A DNA stretch of 20,114 nucleotides from positions 1-20,114 of the forward strand of contig JAYMTF010002006.1 in NCBI GenBank assembly GCA_036897485.1. Reading direction: 5' to 3'. This document shows, in pieces, positions 9,201-19,964 of this stretch. The stretch comes from Pelargonium nanum. Taxonomy: Eukaryota > Streptophyta > Magnoliopsida > Geraniales > Geraniaceae. A program made the position numbers and the translations under genes. The notes under the pieces are model-generated. The model made no database searches and was not told where the DNA came from. It saw only the letters and a list, made by a program, of their open reading frames with translations. Every line of letters begins with the position of its first letter. Position 1 is the first letter of the stretch.

Positions 9201-12200
9201 TGTCCTTTGCATAAAGCTCCCAACCTTGACTGAGAAACTAGCAGTCACAACAACTCAGGCCTTCCAATAACCTACACATTAGTACCCACACTAGATTGCA
9301 AAAAATAACATTGCATGCTCTAATAAAACTAGAGCAATTTATAAACACTTATAGTAACAACTGCAACTGCACACATTATTCTACCCAGAAGCAGGTTTAT
9401 TAATAACCAAACAATATTGACCAAGGAGATGATTCAATCAACCATCATTCACTATTGAAATAGAGGTTTCTTTTTTGCTTCATTTATTTTGATGAAACTG
9501 TATTAAAATTAAAATGAGCATAAGCCCTGTGTTCAGGATGTATACACAGAAAAATGAAATGTATGATGTCGCAGAGGGTCTTAAACTCACTTATGGCTTA
9601 ATGAACACCACAGGAGAGAGGTAGAGGGGGGAAAGCTATACTCCAATCCCTCAATATCTAGTTTGCCACTTCTAATCATCCCACACTACGTGCGGAAAGC
9701 ACAAGTGTGATTGCAAAGAAGACAATATTATGACAATATGCACGGAGCACGGTTCTAAGTGTTCAATCAAGAAATATGTTTAAACTAGTTCAACCTTCTT
9801 CAATATGTCTGAACGAGAATCAGCTTCATCTTAACTACCGGCGTCCATTGATATTTAGCAAAGTAACATATATGGATAAAAAAAGTGCAAACTAGTTTGA
9901 CCTTCTTCAATAGGTCTGGACTAGAATCAGCTTCACGCCTTAATCTTAGCTACCAGTATTCATTGATGCATAACAAAGTTTTAAGAGCACACATATGGGG
10001 AGATTTACACAAAATGTTGGGATAATGAGCAGTCCAGAACTTACCTAAAAGCAGGCTAAGAATAAGTAGAAGGACCCCAGCACAAGAGTAAAGTATCATT
10101 AGCTTGCACCGGTGAGGATATACAGGGAACAAGCATATTGCCAGAGTCAAGACAGGCCAGAAAAATGAAAGAAGTGTCTGCCACAGAGGCTGCCGTTTTA
10201 CAAACGCCCAAGCAAAAAAGGCATCGTTATCAGAAAAAACTTGTTCCTGAAAAAGCGTCCAAGTAAAAAATTACAGTATCAGCAAGTTGACCCGCATAAA
10301 CATGTTCACGAAGAGAAACATAAGGAAAGAGAAATGATGATGCAACACAAGAACAGAGCCATTGCATAAGAGAGATAATGTATACAAATAATAATTTTGA
10401 CCTTGAACTAAGGGTAAGAACCCATCACATCTGAAGCATAGAAACAACAGTAAAATCAATAAGCAATGATGAAGGAAAATCATATGTGGTAGTCTTATTA
10501 TATATCTTCGGCAATAAATTGAATATTTTGAATTTGAAAGTTTCATCAATAACATTATAAAACATGCCTTCGTCTCATAATTCCATCCATCTTTCTAACA
10601 GGTGACAGTCAAGTATTCTAAAAGTCAATCATCTCCAGAACTATCTTCAGCACAGCACAACATGCCCATCACTTCTAAGTTGAAACTATTAATCAAACAA
10701 CCTCCTTTCAGGTGTCTAAATTTATCTAAAGGAGGACAGTTAGATTTTGAAATCACTGGTATGAAAATTTACTCATACCCCACATATATATGCCACTAAA
10801 GTAACTCAACATGTCCCTGCAAGATAAATGAATTGTGACCTGTAGCTTAATCAGACCTTTCCTAAGTTCCCTTCATCAAAAATACCCAAGTAATTCCTGC
10901 TATTTATTCATTCAATTATCATCAACATCCATGTAAGAAATATGGGATCCCCACAACAATGGTCTTTGTTTTTGTTCCAGCAAACAATCCTATTGATGCT
11001 GAAAATTGACACAGTGGTAAACTAACTCCAGACTCCAGTATTGATAATGAATAAATTGTAAGTGGTTCGGAAGGCTGCGCGTATCAGTAATTGAGATTTC
11101 TGCAAAGAACCAGTGAACTTAAGTCCCAAGCTCATACGTATAAACACGTCATGTATACCACTAAATCTGGTTTTTTTATTTTACTTTTTTGGGGAGAGAA
11201 TAATCAATAAGAAACTCTTATAGCATGTTCAGAATGAATATTTACTTCACAGATAACTCAACTAGGATGAATAAACTTCACAAGATACTTGGAAAATATC
11301 AAGTGTAACCTAGATGTATTCAAAATTAAACAGACACTGTTAGTGACCAAACGCCATCCAATAATGTACGAAAATTATACTTATCTGTAATAGTTTCATC
11401 TGCCTGTCGCCAATGATTAACTTCTTAATGCAAATTGAAGTGTCACATATATCATATTAAAAAACCATTAAAGTCAAAATGCATAACTCTTAGCTGATGG
11501 TGAACACAGAACTTACCGGGAAGATTTCCAAATGTGCTGGCCATGTAGACAGCTTTTTTTTCCCAGGTCGAACAGTTTTCACTACACGGTCACAACGAAC
11601 CAGAAGATTATTTTTCAAGAGAACATTGGCAATATCTTCTACCTCTAGATTCTTATCTGCTTCCAGTATATCTTTAAGCTCTGTATGATTTCTCACAAAA
11701 CTAACAAAATCCTTCCCTCTAAAATATTCCACGCGTGTTTCCTGTAAAACAGCCCATCTAGATTCCAGATCTTTATGGTCTCTCACCTTCTCAGCAAACA
11801 ACTGAAAGACATCCTTCTTGGCAGTTTGTTTCTGGAAAAGAAAAATATAGAAGGATTCAATTTATAGTTGATAAATATCACAAGGAAATGTAAAATGGTT
11901 CAAATAAGTCGTGCACCATGAAAACTATTATTAACCATCCTAAAAAAGTATGTCCAGAAATATAAGGGCCCATATGCCAAATTCGATAAATGAAGTATTA
12001 GTAAAAAGAAGCATTAGAAAACAGCTACTGGAACAATATCCTGAAGAAGCCCATTTCAGATATCCCGACAAGTACTGCACATCCTCAAGTCTTTTATATG
12101 TTCAACTAGATATTGGTTGAATAATGTATTCAGATTTTCAAAACTCACCTTCATACGCGTGAGCGTCAGATGAGGTCCCTATACAAACAAATGCAAGCTA

Positions 12201-13476
12201 AAATGGAAAGCTAAGCACCTATAGAGGATTGCAACATATACTTTAGGGCTGCTCTGTTATGAGATCATTTTGATACCAAAAGTAACATTAGAAAACTTGA
12301 AACAGAGAATGTGGTGAAGTTAATTACTTTTTCCAGTCATTTTGATGCTTAGCATAAAATCTCTAGCATTTGGTCGTATTTCCACTTCAAAGAAAGGAAT
12401 ACAGTAATCCTTCTTTCTTATCTTCTATTTTGAGACACGCACAAACACAAACACAGACAATTCTCGAAACTAAATTTAATTTTTAAACACGACCAACTGG
12501 TTAACCAAGGACCAACACAAAACCCATAGTTTACTTCTAAAATCCTACAATAGTGGAGCATTATCATCCTCAGGGTTGGAGCCATTTGCAGATCTCTAAC
12601 TGTGCAAATTGAAATGTCTGTGCTGGTACCCCAACTCACTTGCCTCAAAAGCCCCACCATTTTCCATCCCAACTCACTTTACAAGCCCTCAACCCATTAT
12701 TCCACATCAAAAACCTGGGATCATATTTTTACAAAAACAATATCCCGCAAATTAAGGAGTGTACAAAGAACCCATTGCCACACATCAACAAAATATTCTC
12801 ATTATATGATCACCTAAAAAGTTGCTCCTTTTCAATTACCTCCTTTAGGTGGTGTAAGGCTCTATGTTATCATTTAAGTGAAATGGGCTCTAGTCACTTA
12901 AGCAGTGAGTTCAACTTCGACCTCGCTGACGCTGTGTGCCAAAAATAAACATTCTAGGGAGAGGTCCCGCTAGTAGTGACTGACCCGAAGACTAGACTTC
13001 GGCCGGTGACACTGGGAGACCAAAAAGGTTTTACATTTCCTTTGATGCACCCACAAAACAAATTCACAATGCCAACATTAACAACCATTCTAGCCTACAA
13101 GTATCAGTTGAGAGTGATTTTACGAAGATCTCAGTCTAATTTGCCCAAAAAAATGCGAGAAATTGAATGTAAATATCGACCCAAATAAATAAACAAACTG
13201 ATTTTGTCTTTCGAATTTCTGGGTAAGCTATAGATCTAAGCCCCAACCATGTACTTTTCGATAGATCAAAGACATAGCAACGATAAACCTAAAAACACAA
13301 GTGATGTGTTGATGGAAACGGATACAAAACAACATCGACATGTGTAGAAAAAGAGAAAACCCTAGATCGGAACAAACCCTAGGAGGAGTGTCGGAGGAGG
13401 AGTCTCTGCCGCCGTTTTGGGTGGCCGCCGATGATCTTCGCGCCCTCTTTTTCTCTGCTCCGCCTGGTTTCTTCAT
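6266..13476 (-). CDS. SEC62: SEC62, ER protein translocation subunit
   Basis: Coding exons, in transcript order, are 13476-13378, 11831-11517, 10246-10045, 7222-6994 and 6524-6266. All junctions keep frame and give 367 residues ending in TGA, close to the length I recall for plant SEC62 (about 365). SEC62 works with SEC61 and SEC63 in post-translational import into the endoplasmic reticulum, and a role in ER-phagy is reported. The basic N-terminus (MKKPGGAEKKRARRSS) precedes the conserved cytosolic domain at about 34-138, which includes VEYFRGKDFVSF and LSTWPAHLEIFP. Hydrophobic segments lie at about 163-181, 187-205 and 256-270. The loop between the last two holds FFPNILAEEATLRELFRFWP. The tail after about 330 is strongly acidic. 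Introns are 1546, 1270, 2822 and 469 bp. The first donor is a weak GTTTGT, chosen because it keeps phase and matches the family junction PPR/KQ. Others are GTAAGT, GTAAGT and GTTAGT. Confidence 0.95.
9055..9169. repeat. Compound microsatellite (TA/CA)n then (GA)n
   Basis: About 95 bp of alternating TATATA, CATATA and ACACAC runs is followed directly by GAGAGA repeats from 9150. Simple open frames through it encode only Ile/Tyr repeats and are not genes. Likely length-variable between individuals. Confidence 0.95.
9782..9978. repeat. Imperfect tandem duplication in SEC62 intron
   Basis: Copy one (9782-9863) and copy two (9889-9978) share AAACTAGTT, ACCTTCTTCAATA, AGAATCAGCTTCA, CATTGAT and CAAAG in the same order, with a period of about 107 bp. 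Substitutions and a small indel show that the copy is old. Confidence 0.8.
10247..11516 (-). other. SEC62 intron (1270 bp)
   Basis: Bounded by donor GTAAGT and acceptor CTTTTTCAG. AT-rich; I see no gene, repeat or regulatory structure in it. Confidence 0.8.
11832..13377 (-). other. First SEC62 intron (1546 bp) with a possible SINE-like segment
   Basis: The intron starts at the weak donor GTTTGT and ends CTTTTCCAG. Two CTAGGGTTT motifs (- strand) lie at 13382-13374 and 13365-13357, the first spanning the donor. On the + strand, 12840-13030 is less AT-rich and contains GAGTTCAACTTCGACC and GGAGACC-like strings, loosely like the internal promoter boxes of tRNA-derived retroposons. The match is weak. 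The rest shows nothing. Confidence 0.4.
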
Positions 13477-13540
13477 GTCTCTCTTCTGCTCCGCTCCGCT
13501 CCGCTCCTGTAATTCTACTAAAAATATATATTTCTTTTTC
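13477..13540 (-). promoter_or_regulatory. SEC62 5' UTR / start region with GCTCC repeat
   Basis: Immediately upstream of the SEC62 start codon are four perfect GCTCC units (+ strand 13488-13507; GGAGC on the coding strand). AT-rich sequence follows and becomes a 22-bp A tract at 13627-13648. No clear TATA box at the expected distance can be chosen. The transcription start is probably within about 60 bp of the ATG. Confidence 0.4.
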
Positions 13541-13626
13541 AGTGAATTTTAATCAATTAATATGTATTTTAAAAATATATAATAAAAAAAGCTGTGCTAC
13601 TGCTACCAAAAGTAACAGATTTTTTC

Positions 13627-13648
13627 AAAAAAAAAAAAAAAAAAAAAA
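13627..13648 (+). repeat. Poly(A) tract, 22 bp
   Basis: An uninterrupted run of A about 150 bp upstream of the SEC62 start codon. On the SEC62 strand it is a poly(T) promoter tract; it could also be an old retroposon tail, but no element body is recognised next to it. Confidence 0.8.
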
Positions 13649-13924
13649 CAAATTTATTTTGTTTTAATTTAAGATTCTAAATATCTTAAATTAAACGTTA
13701 CATGACATTACTGTCCTTTAGAGCAAGAACAAAGCCATCCTCGTACCATTTTTATTTCTATTTTGAAACCAATACAAATCTGCCATGTCAGCATATTTAT
13801 GGTTTTTTGTTTTCGTTGTACTTTGTTTTTGGATTTGAGGTCATTGGTTCTATTCAAGATCGTACAGTTCATGACCCATTGCGGAAAAAAAAAAAGAAGA
13901 GAACTTAGAATAAAGAAGATTATT

Positions 13925-14420
13925 TAGCCGTTTTGAGAGTCGGCTGTGACTTTTGTTCGGCTACAACTGCTTTTGATTTTCAAAGCGGCGGCAGTTTCTT
14001 GAATTTGCAGATAGCAAATTGCGGTTTTTTCGCTAAGATAGCGAATCTTGCTTTGATAGCAAGTTTTGGGTTGTTAAGTTTTGCCGTGCGGCATAGATTA
14101 GTCGTAGGTTTTTCTTTTATTGGTGTGCGCGCAGAGCAGCAAAAGACGGTTGCAGAGAATGAGAAAGTGACTTTAAAGGTGGTTATTTGACTAATGTCAT
14201 CAGATCAGCCTTCGAGTTTATTGCTGAATGAGATGACAGTCCTGATGGTTACGAAGGGTTGTTGGCAAAGCCATCCACGTGGTCACCTTGAACTCCAAGT
14301 GCAATCGTTGTCAGTTGTTGGTGCTCCCCATGCTGGAGGGGAGGATTTCAGTGTCTTCAACTTGATAATTCATGCTGATGGGGGGGATTCTAGTGCCTTT
14401 TGTTTGATTATTTGAGATGT
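13925..14420. other. Unrecognised block with less AT-rich sequence
   Basis: This stretch is noticeably less AT-rich than its flanks and has open frames of 85 and 73 codons (13933-14190 and 14194-14415). Neither begins with ATG in a convincing context, neither resembles a family I know, and both have skewed, repeat-driven composition. AGATAGC-type words recur at about 14010-14062 and a 42-bp tandem duplication closes the block. It may be a degraded gene fragment or transposon part. From 14420 to about 14840 I see nothing but AT-rich sequence. Confidence 0.3.
14329..14412 (+). repeat. 42-bp imperfect tandem duplication
   Basis: Two adjacent units, 14329-14370 and 14371-14412, each begin CATGCTG, have a GGGG run, then GATT..AGTG, and end TTGAT-ATT. 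The length is identical, with multiple substitutions and no net indel. The 42-bp period is a multiple of three. Confidence 0.75.
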
Positions 14421-14839
14421 TTTAGCCATTGTGGCTCAGTTTGGTAGTGTTAGTTTTTTTATTTTCGGGTTGATCTGTGAATCAAGTGACCCACAATTAG
14501 TTAGGTTTCCGATTTTTTATCCAGACTTTTTTGGGTTGATTGATTTTCAAACCCCAAGTTTTATCGCATTTGTTATTGTTTGATTTAAATTAGATTCATA
14601 AAAAGAAGATTGTTTATTCTAGTGGATAATGATGATAGTTAATACTACTTCTGTTGTAAAATATGTAACGTGTTTTCTCTTTAACAAGTTACTTATGCAT
14701 GAATTGGGAATAATGTAATGATAAGTTGGTTAGCATCCCTTAAGTTTTGTTACAATACATGTGCATGGAAATACAAGATGAAATATACAAGAAGAAATTA
14801 CATATGCACCTTACGAAAACTTACACAAAAGTTTTTATT

Positions 14840-15215
14840 TTTATTTTTGATAACTGGCCGGATATATTTATATTAAATAGAAGATGCCTAAGTTTTACAA
14901 AAACCATTAATTCATAACTGAGTTAAATTATGGGCCTCAAACACAACTCATCTGTTTGCCTATTTACAAATCACAAAAAGATAATCTAGCTACTAGGATC
15001 TTGACATCTTCTCCACTAACCCGTGCTTCTTTTTCCTTAAAAAGTTGCAGACTGATTTAATTTCATTGATTTAGAGACTCCTATATTTGCTAATCATGTC
15101 CTAAACTTGTGCCTAAAGCAAATATGTACAATATAATCTACAATAATTGTCATATTAGTCAATAATACACCATAGGAAACTAAATCAACTGGTGAATATA
15201 CATCAAAATTAAACA
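14840..15215 (-). mobile_element. Putative 3' LTR of the copia element
   Basis: On the - strand the pol frame stops at 15225-15223. A purine tract AAGAGGGAA (15224-15216) overlaps it, and then TG at 15215 opens TGTTTAAT, the standard order stop, polypurine tract, LTR. The far end is not certain: an AT-rich ATATAAATATATCC region near 14860 and an A-rich stretch near 14840 suggest it finishes there, but no CA end or target duplication is confirmed. No matching 5' LTR is visible after 17960. Confidence 0.5.
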
Positions 15216-17960
15216 TTCCCTCTTAAGTTGGAGAATGAATATTACAAATGTCTAACTTGTCTAGCAACTCGCGAAATCGATCACGTCCGAGAACTTTGGT
15301 GAAGATGTCTACCAAATGATACTTACTGGAAATAGGATGGGGTATTAATACAAGGCCTTGGCCCTATCCCCGACATTTCAGTTGTTCGCGAACAAAGTGA
15401 TAATCAACCTCAATGTGCTTGGTGCATTTGTGGAACACTGGATTAGACGCAATATAAATAGATGTCTAATTGTCACAAAATAGGGGGACTTATGTGTCTC
15501 TTGAGAAGCTTGCAAATCAATAAGTAGTCGTCACAACCAGACTATTTCTCAAGTTGTAGTGGCCATGACCCTATACCTTCAGCAGAGGAACAAGACACCT
15601 AGACCGTGCTACACAACGAGCGATGAACCAAGAAATATCAAATACTCAGTTGTCAAGTGTTTAGAATGATCATATACCTAGCTTCAGCAGAGGGACAAGA
15701 CACACAAAGTGCTTTTTAGCATGCCGCACAATGGGCGATGAACCAAGAAATATCAATTACTCAATTGTTGAGCGTTTAGTATCATGACATCTTGCCCAAT
15801 CAACATCATAGTATGCTCTTGAACATAAGAAATATCCATTGACTAGGGTTTTTCTTCAAATAACGCAATACATGAAACGCTACATCAAAATGTGGTTGCC
15901 TAGGAGTATGCAAGAATTGGCTAAGGATGTGGAAAACATAGTTGATATCTGGGCATGTGATAGTTAGATACAAGATGCTCAACAAGTCATGGATATTGTC
16001 CAGCATTTGTGCCTGCTGACAACCTGTGTTTTTGTGTGATAGGGCATTGAGAAGGCTTATAGGTTGTAAGTTTGCTAATTGTTAGGATATCAAGTGTGTA
16101 CTTTCATTGTCTATGGAACGAGTTACTTTGATCCCAAGAATGTACTTAAGCTTCCCAAAATCCTTGATACTAAACAATTTATCCAAATAGCACTTGAGGC
16201 ATTCAATACGATCACTAGTGGTGCTAGTTACATTGACATTGTCAACATAAATAAATACAACAATAAAAAACCATTCTCCGTGAAAGTGAAAAGTGAGTGT
16301 CTGCTTAGGAAGCACAAAATCCAATATGTCGAAACGCTCCGGTGAATTTGTGATGCCAATTAAGGGATGGATGTTAATTTGAGTCAATAAAGAGATTTTT
16401 TGAGTCGACAAACTTTGTTCTTCCCATATTTAGCAAATTCTTATGGAATCCTATTGTACACTTCTTCACTAAGTTGACTTGTTAGAAAGTATCATTAACG
16501 TCCAATTGGTTAAGCGGCCAAATATAAATAGACATGACTACTAATAGGCAGTGAATAATGAATAATTTAGAAACTAGTGCAAATGTCTCATTGTAACCTA
16601 CACCTTCAATTTGTGTGTACCCTTTGGCTTATATCTCTCAATTCTCCTGTATGACCGATACTTGATATTATAAACCCATTTAGAGTCGATGACACGTTTC
16701 CCTGGTGGTAATGGAGCAAGGTTCCATATAAGAGCTACAATTTTCTTATCCAAAGCATTACATCAATGTGCATCTCATACTGCCTGGTAAAAGTTCTTTG
16801 TCTTATCTCCTGAAAAGATGGTTCTTAAGTAGGCAGTGTGAGCAAGAAATTTTTTTTCATAAGAAATAGAATGGGTAAGAGGATATACTATTGAGTTAGC
16901 TAATACAAGATCATGATAGATGGCAGAGCTTGGTGGCGCAAGGGAAGACCGTCGCGTATCCTCAAACGCAGTCATCTTTTTGGTCACTGTTCATACCATC
17001 TTGTTCAACCATGGTAACGGCACTTTGATGCATGTCGAGGGTGCTACTTATAGGTGACACTTGTTGTGTTTCTAACTCATAAAGCATGTTTTCAATTAGA
17101 CTATCGTGAGCATCTCTAGTTTCTTTGGAGTTATTCCCAGCTAAATCTCTAACTCCCTCTTAGTGCATGTGGGTCTCTAAACTTAGTTTTGGGGTATTGC
17201 TTACGAATGATGTTGAAATTGGTGTCGTCTTCCTGATATCATAAGAAGTCTTCTCGAAGGAAAAAATATCTTCCCATAATTGTACATGACATGATACTTG
17301 AATTATTTTACTTTTTATATCATATCACTTGTGATAGTAATTATCCCGAGTTTTCCTATGAGTATAGCATAAGCATCCAAAAACTTACAGATGATCATAT
17401 ATGTGTTTCTTATCAAAAATCATTTGAAATGATGTCTTGTTGTAAAGCACGCTTAGTGGCGTCCTATTGATTAAATAATTTATTGTCAGGACACATTCTC
17501 ACTATAATCGAATGGGTAGTCTAGCCTGAAACCATAGTGCACTTGCTACTAGTACATGTTTGTGCTTTCGTTCAACTGTGCCATTTTGTTGTGGTGTCTC
17601 TGCACAACTAGTATTCTTTAGCTTGTGATGCCGAAATTTCAGCCCACCATTTGTGCATCTTGCCATTTGTGCAATTCAAATCATGTGTTAATTAGCTCAA
17701 TGACATTGAATTGAAACAAAATTGTGGTATTGCAAGCACACTTTCAAGTTTTAACATTGTGTCAAGTATGATCTGCCAAACTGCATTTATGTTGACAATT
17801 TCACCAATCGGCATTTGGAGTGATGATAAATGGGCTTGAGACTCAATATTAATCAGTAAATTACTATCACATGTGATATGATTAGTTCCCCCTGAGTCAA
17901 TAATGCAGCACGAACTAATTTTACCTGTGAAATTTAGATTCGTGGAACTCGTTACATTAA
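15216..17960 (-). pseudogene. Degenerate Ty1/copia pol (protease, integrase, RT, RNase H)
   Basis: Remains of a copia polyprotein are read on the - strand in family order. A protease-like IIDSGGTNHIT is at about 17910-17870. Integrase [12 protein letters not shown] is at 17597-17562. PLPPGKRVIDSKWVY of the N-terminal RT is at about 16715-16655. HGEWFFIVVFIYVDN lies around 16290-16238, followed by FGKLKYILGIKV. YLTITCPDINYVFHILSQF lies near 15970, and an RNase H end with HIEVDYHFVREQ and IHSPT-stop finishes at 15223. Stops and frameshifts break it throughout, and the RT catalytic YVDD reads YVDN. Gag and the 5' LTR are not visible. In life such proteins copy element RNA to DNA and insert it; this copy cannot. 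Confidence 0.9.
15571..15785 (-). repeat. Internal tandem duplication within the copia RNase H region
   Basis: CTTCAGCAGAGG recurs at 15578 and 15692, and GCGATGAACCAAGAAATATCA at 15620 and 15735, giving a period of about 115 bp. Both copies encode the same LIFLGSS stretch of RNase H on the - strand. Intact copia elements have this segment once, so the duplication arose inside the dead copy or its parent. Confidence 0.8.
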
Positions 17961-18004
17961 TTGATAATATTTAGCCTGATCTATTTAAAAGATCCATGAG
18001 GTGT

Positions 18005-18180
18005 GCCTTTTTTATAAGCAAGTGTTCTTTTATTATAGATACCGAAGAGGGAAAATAAAAATACAAAAGAACCTGAGGAAAAGGAAACAAAAATACAAAT
18101 GGAAACAAAACTAACCCAATACCGAAATCGGGTCATTACACCATGTCTCAAACGAAAAAAAAAGCCAGCAGGAACTAAAC
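18005..18180 (-). mobile_element. Possible LINE-like 3' end
   Basis: On the - strand an AATAAA (18034-18029) is followed by AAGAACACTTGC and an A-rich end (18013-18008). Upstream the frame is T-rich with Phe/Ser-rich coding potential. An open frame running into a polyadenylation signal and a short A tail resembles the 3' end of a plant LINE or processed copy. No endonuclease or RT domain is seen. It abuts the broken 5' side of the copia remnant. Confidence 0.3.
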
Positions 18181-18189
18181 AAGAAAGAA

Positions 18190-18480
18190 GAGGAAATTTT
18201 GGATAAACACATGGCAAGTCCCCGAATTATTAGAAAACGACATGATTAGTACCTCAATTAATTTAAATTTTAAAAAGATCCCCCAATTAGCATTAAAGCA
18301 ACTTAAATGGGTCATGCAGTTACCATCAATTAAGTTTTCCGTTAAATGTGCTTGTGGCGCTGACGTGGCACAGGAAAACTTTAAAATAATACTTTTAATC
18401 AAAAGGTGTAGTTTAAGTGGGGTTAAAATACAATTTTAGAAATATGTTGGGCAAAATTACCAATGTTGCACTTTTTTGTT
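18190..18480. repeat. Non-coding repeat block with TCCGTTAA and TGACGTGGCA
   Basis: A non-coding block with phrases of the kind found in dispersed plant repeats: AAGTCCCCGAATTATT, TTTTCCGTTAAATG and GCGCTGACGTGGCAC. It shares the CCGTTAA core and the general style of short restated phrases with the blocks at 1-320 and 19965-20114, but not enough sequence to call them copies. No element ends are defined. Confidence 0.4.
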
Positions 18481-18516
18481 GTCGGTTTCTGCATATATGC
18501 AGTTTTTGGCGGTCAC

Positions 18517-18777
18517 GGTGGAGATCCGTTCATGGCGGTCGGTGGAGCTCCATTCATGGCGAAGAGGAAAGCTCACCATTTTCGGTGAAGGTCCAACAAG
18601 TTGATGATGGTGGAGACACCAAATGGTGCGGTGGTGGAGCTTGGTTGGTGGTGTGGCGGAGCTCGACTGATGGTGAGATTTGGAGAGAGAGAGAGAATGG
18701 TGAGAAAGAGATGACAGTGGTGGCTAGGGTTTGACTTCTAACACAAATGAACACGAGAGAGAGAGAGAGAGAGAGAG
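18517..18777. repeat. Short direct repeat and GA microsatellites
   Basis: A 21-bp direct repeat (GGTGGAGATCCGTTCATGGCG at 18517, GGTGGAGCTCCATTCATGGCG at 18541) is followed by GGTGG-rich sequence. A short GA run at 18683-18696 and a longer (GA)n at 18755-18777 follow. Frames through it on either strand are Ser/Leu- or Gly/Trp-rich by composition and are not supported as genes. Confidence 0.7.
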
Positions 18778-18829
18778 ATTTTACTTTAACCCTCAAGTTT
18801 GTCAAATCCATACTATGCATGTTAAAATT

Positions 18830-19960
18830 GGTGAGGATGCATGAAGTGTTGCCACCTCACCAAGTTTAGTAATTTCCAAGCTTCTCATGACATGTCTTTC
18901 ACCTCCCATAGGTTACATTTTTTTACCCTATTAACTAATAGTAATATCTAATAATATTAGTTATGACAATAACTATTATATATACACTATAATACATTAG
19001 ATAAAGATCTCTTCTAAATGTATCATCTAATCCTTTGGTTAATAGCAACTTTGAGTAGTTAAAAAGACACAATTCTTACATATATTTATACTAGACAACA
19101 AACATCTTTATGTATTTTTTATTATTCACTATCTTCATAGAAAGATTCATGTTGCAACTTCGAAAAGAGGGAGATTGAATAGGTTCATGTTGCCAAATAA
19201 GTAAGTGAATGTGATCTTATTATTATTCATTAGTTCAAATTCAAACTCATATGTTCTTTATTTTTATTTTAGTAAGGTGATTATTAATTGATTCATCAAC
19301 ATGTATTGTTTAATTTTTCTCTATGGTTTAGAAATATTTCAATAAGTGTTATAACTTTAGATGGTTTTATTTTGCAGTTATTTTTGTTTGTTGGTCTATG
19401 TATTTAGTAAACAATTGTACTTTATTGTGTCTGGTGACATGTTTTGCAGAGGCAAGAGTGTAACATATATGTGGAATAGCAAAAGCAATGGAGTTGTTGG
19501 ATGTATATGGACCTAATTGTCTCGATCAACCATGAATTTTGGCGAGAGCTTACTTGCGTTTTGAGATGTTCAAACCAAGGAATTACATTTACGTGTCATT
19601 AGTGCTAGTATTTGCCTCTTTAGATAAGAACCTTGGCGAGAGCTTACTTGCATTTTGGAATGTTCGTTTTATTGATCTTCAATTTATGTTAAGTTAGTCA
19701 ATCAGTTAGATATGAATTATTACAATGAGGTATTTTAGTATTGTTGATGGTTTATTCTTAGATCAATAGTGACTTGAAATTTTGATATATGCAATATTAG
19801 TGGTAATTAATATTATTAAGATAATAATGTGTAATATTGAATATTATTACTTATTGATTTTATAAGTGACACTAACCAAATGATAATTTTTCAAAAAAAA
19901 TAAAACAAAAACAAAATGATAATTGATGAACGATGAAGAGTTTTTTTTTATGTTAAATAA
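18830..19960. other. AT-rich intergenic sequence
   Basis: Very AT-rich, with no open frame of note on either strand and no recognised element. The only structure seen is the direct repeat at 19539-19665. Confidence 0.7.
19539..19665 (+). repeat. 33-bp direct repeat
   Basis: TTGGCGAGAGCTTACTTGC begins both 19539-19571 and 19633-19665. The copies differ at about three bases near their 3' half and lie 94 bp apart. The spacer is not repeated. Confidence 0.85.
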
Positions 19961-19964
19961 TATT

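Larger units (their letters stand above)
7223..10044 (-). other. Longest SEC62 intron (2822 bp)
   Basis: The donor is GTAAGT and the acceptor a T-rich ...TTCACTTCAG. The intron is AT-rich and non-coding, and holds a TA/CA plus GA microsatellite (9055-9169) and an imperfect local duplication (9782-9978). Apart from these I see no gene, RNA or transposon domain in it. Confidence 0.8.

Noticed and set aside
9020-9223. 67-codon open frame rich in Ile and Tyr on the - strand
   Set aside because: It is a translation of the TA/CA microsatellite inside a SEC62 intron.
13933-14415. 85- and 73-codon frames that might be small genes
   Set aside because: No ATG in good context, no family resemblance, no splice partners; kept only as an unrecognised block.
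16079-16345. 88-codon + strand frame
   Set aside because: It is the shadow of the copia reverse transcriptase on the - strand.
18417-18820. Open frames on both strands (105 and 88 codons)
   Set aside because: Composition follows the GA and GGTGG repeats; there is no recognisable domain and both strands are open over the same bases, as expected for simple repeats.
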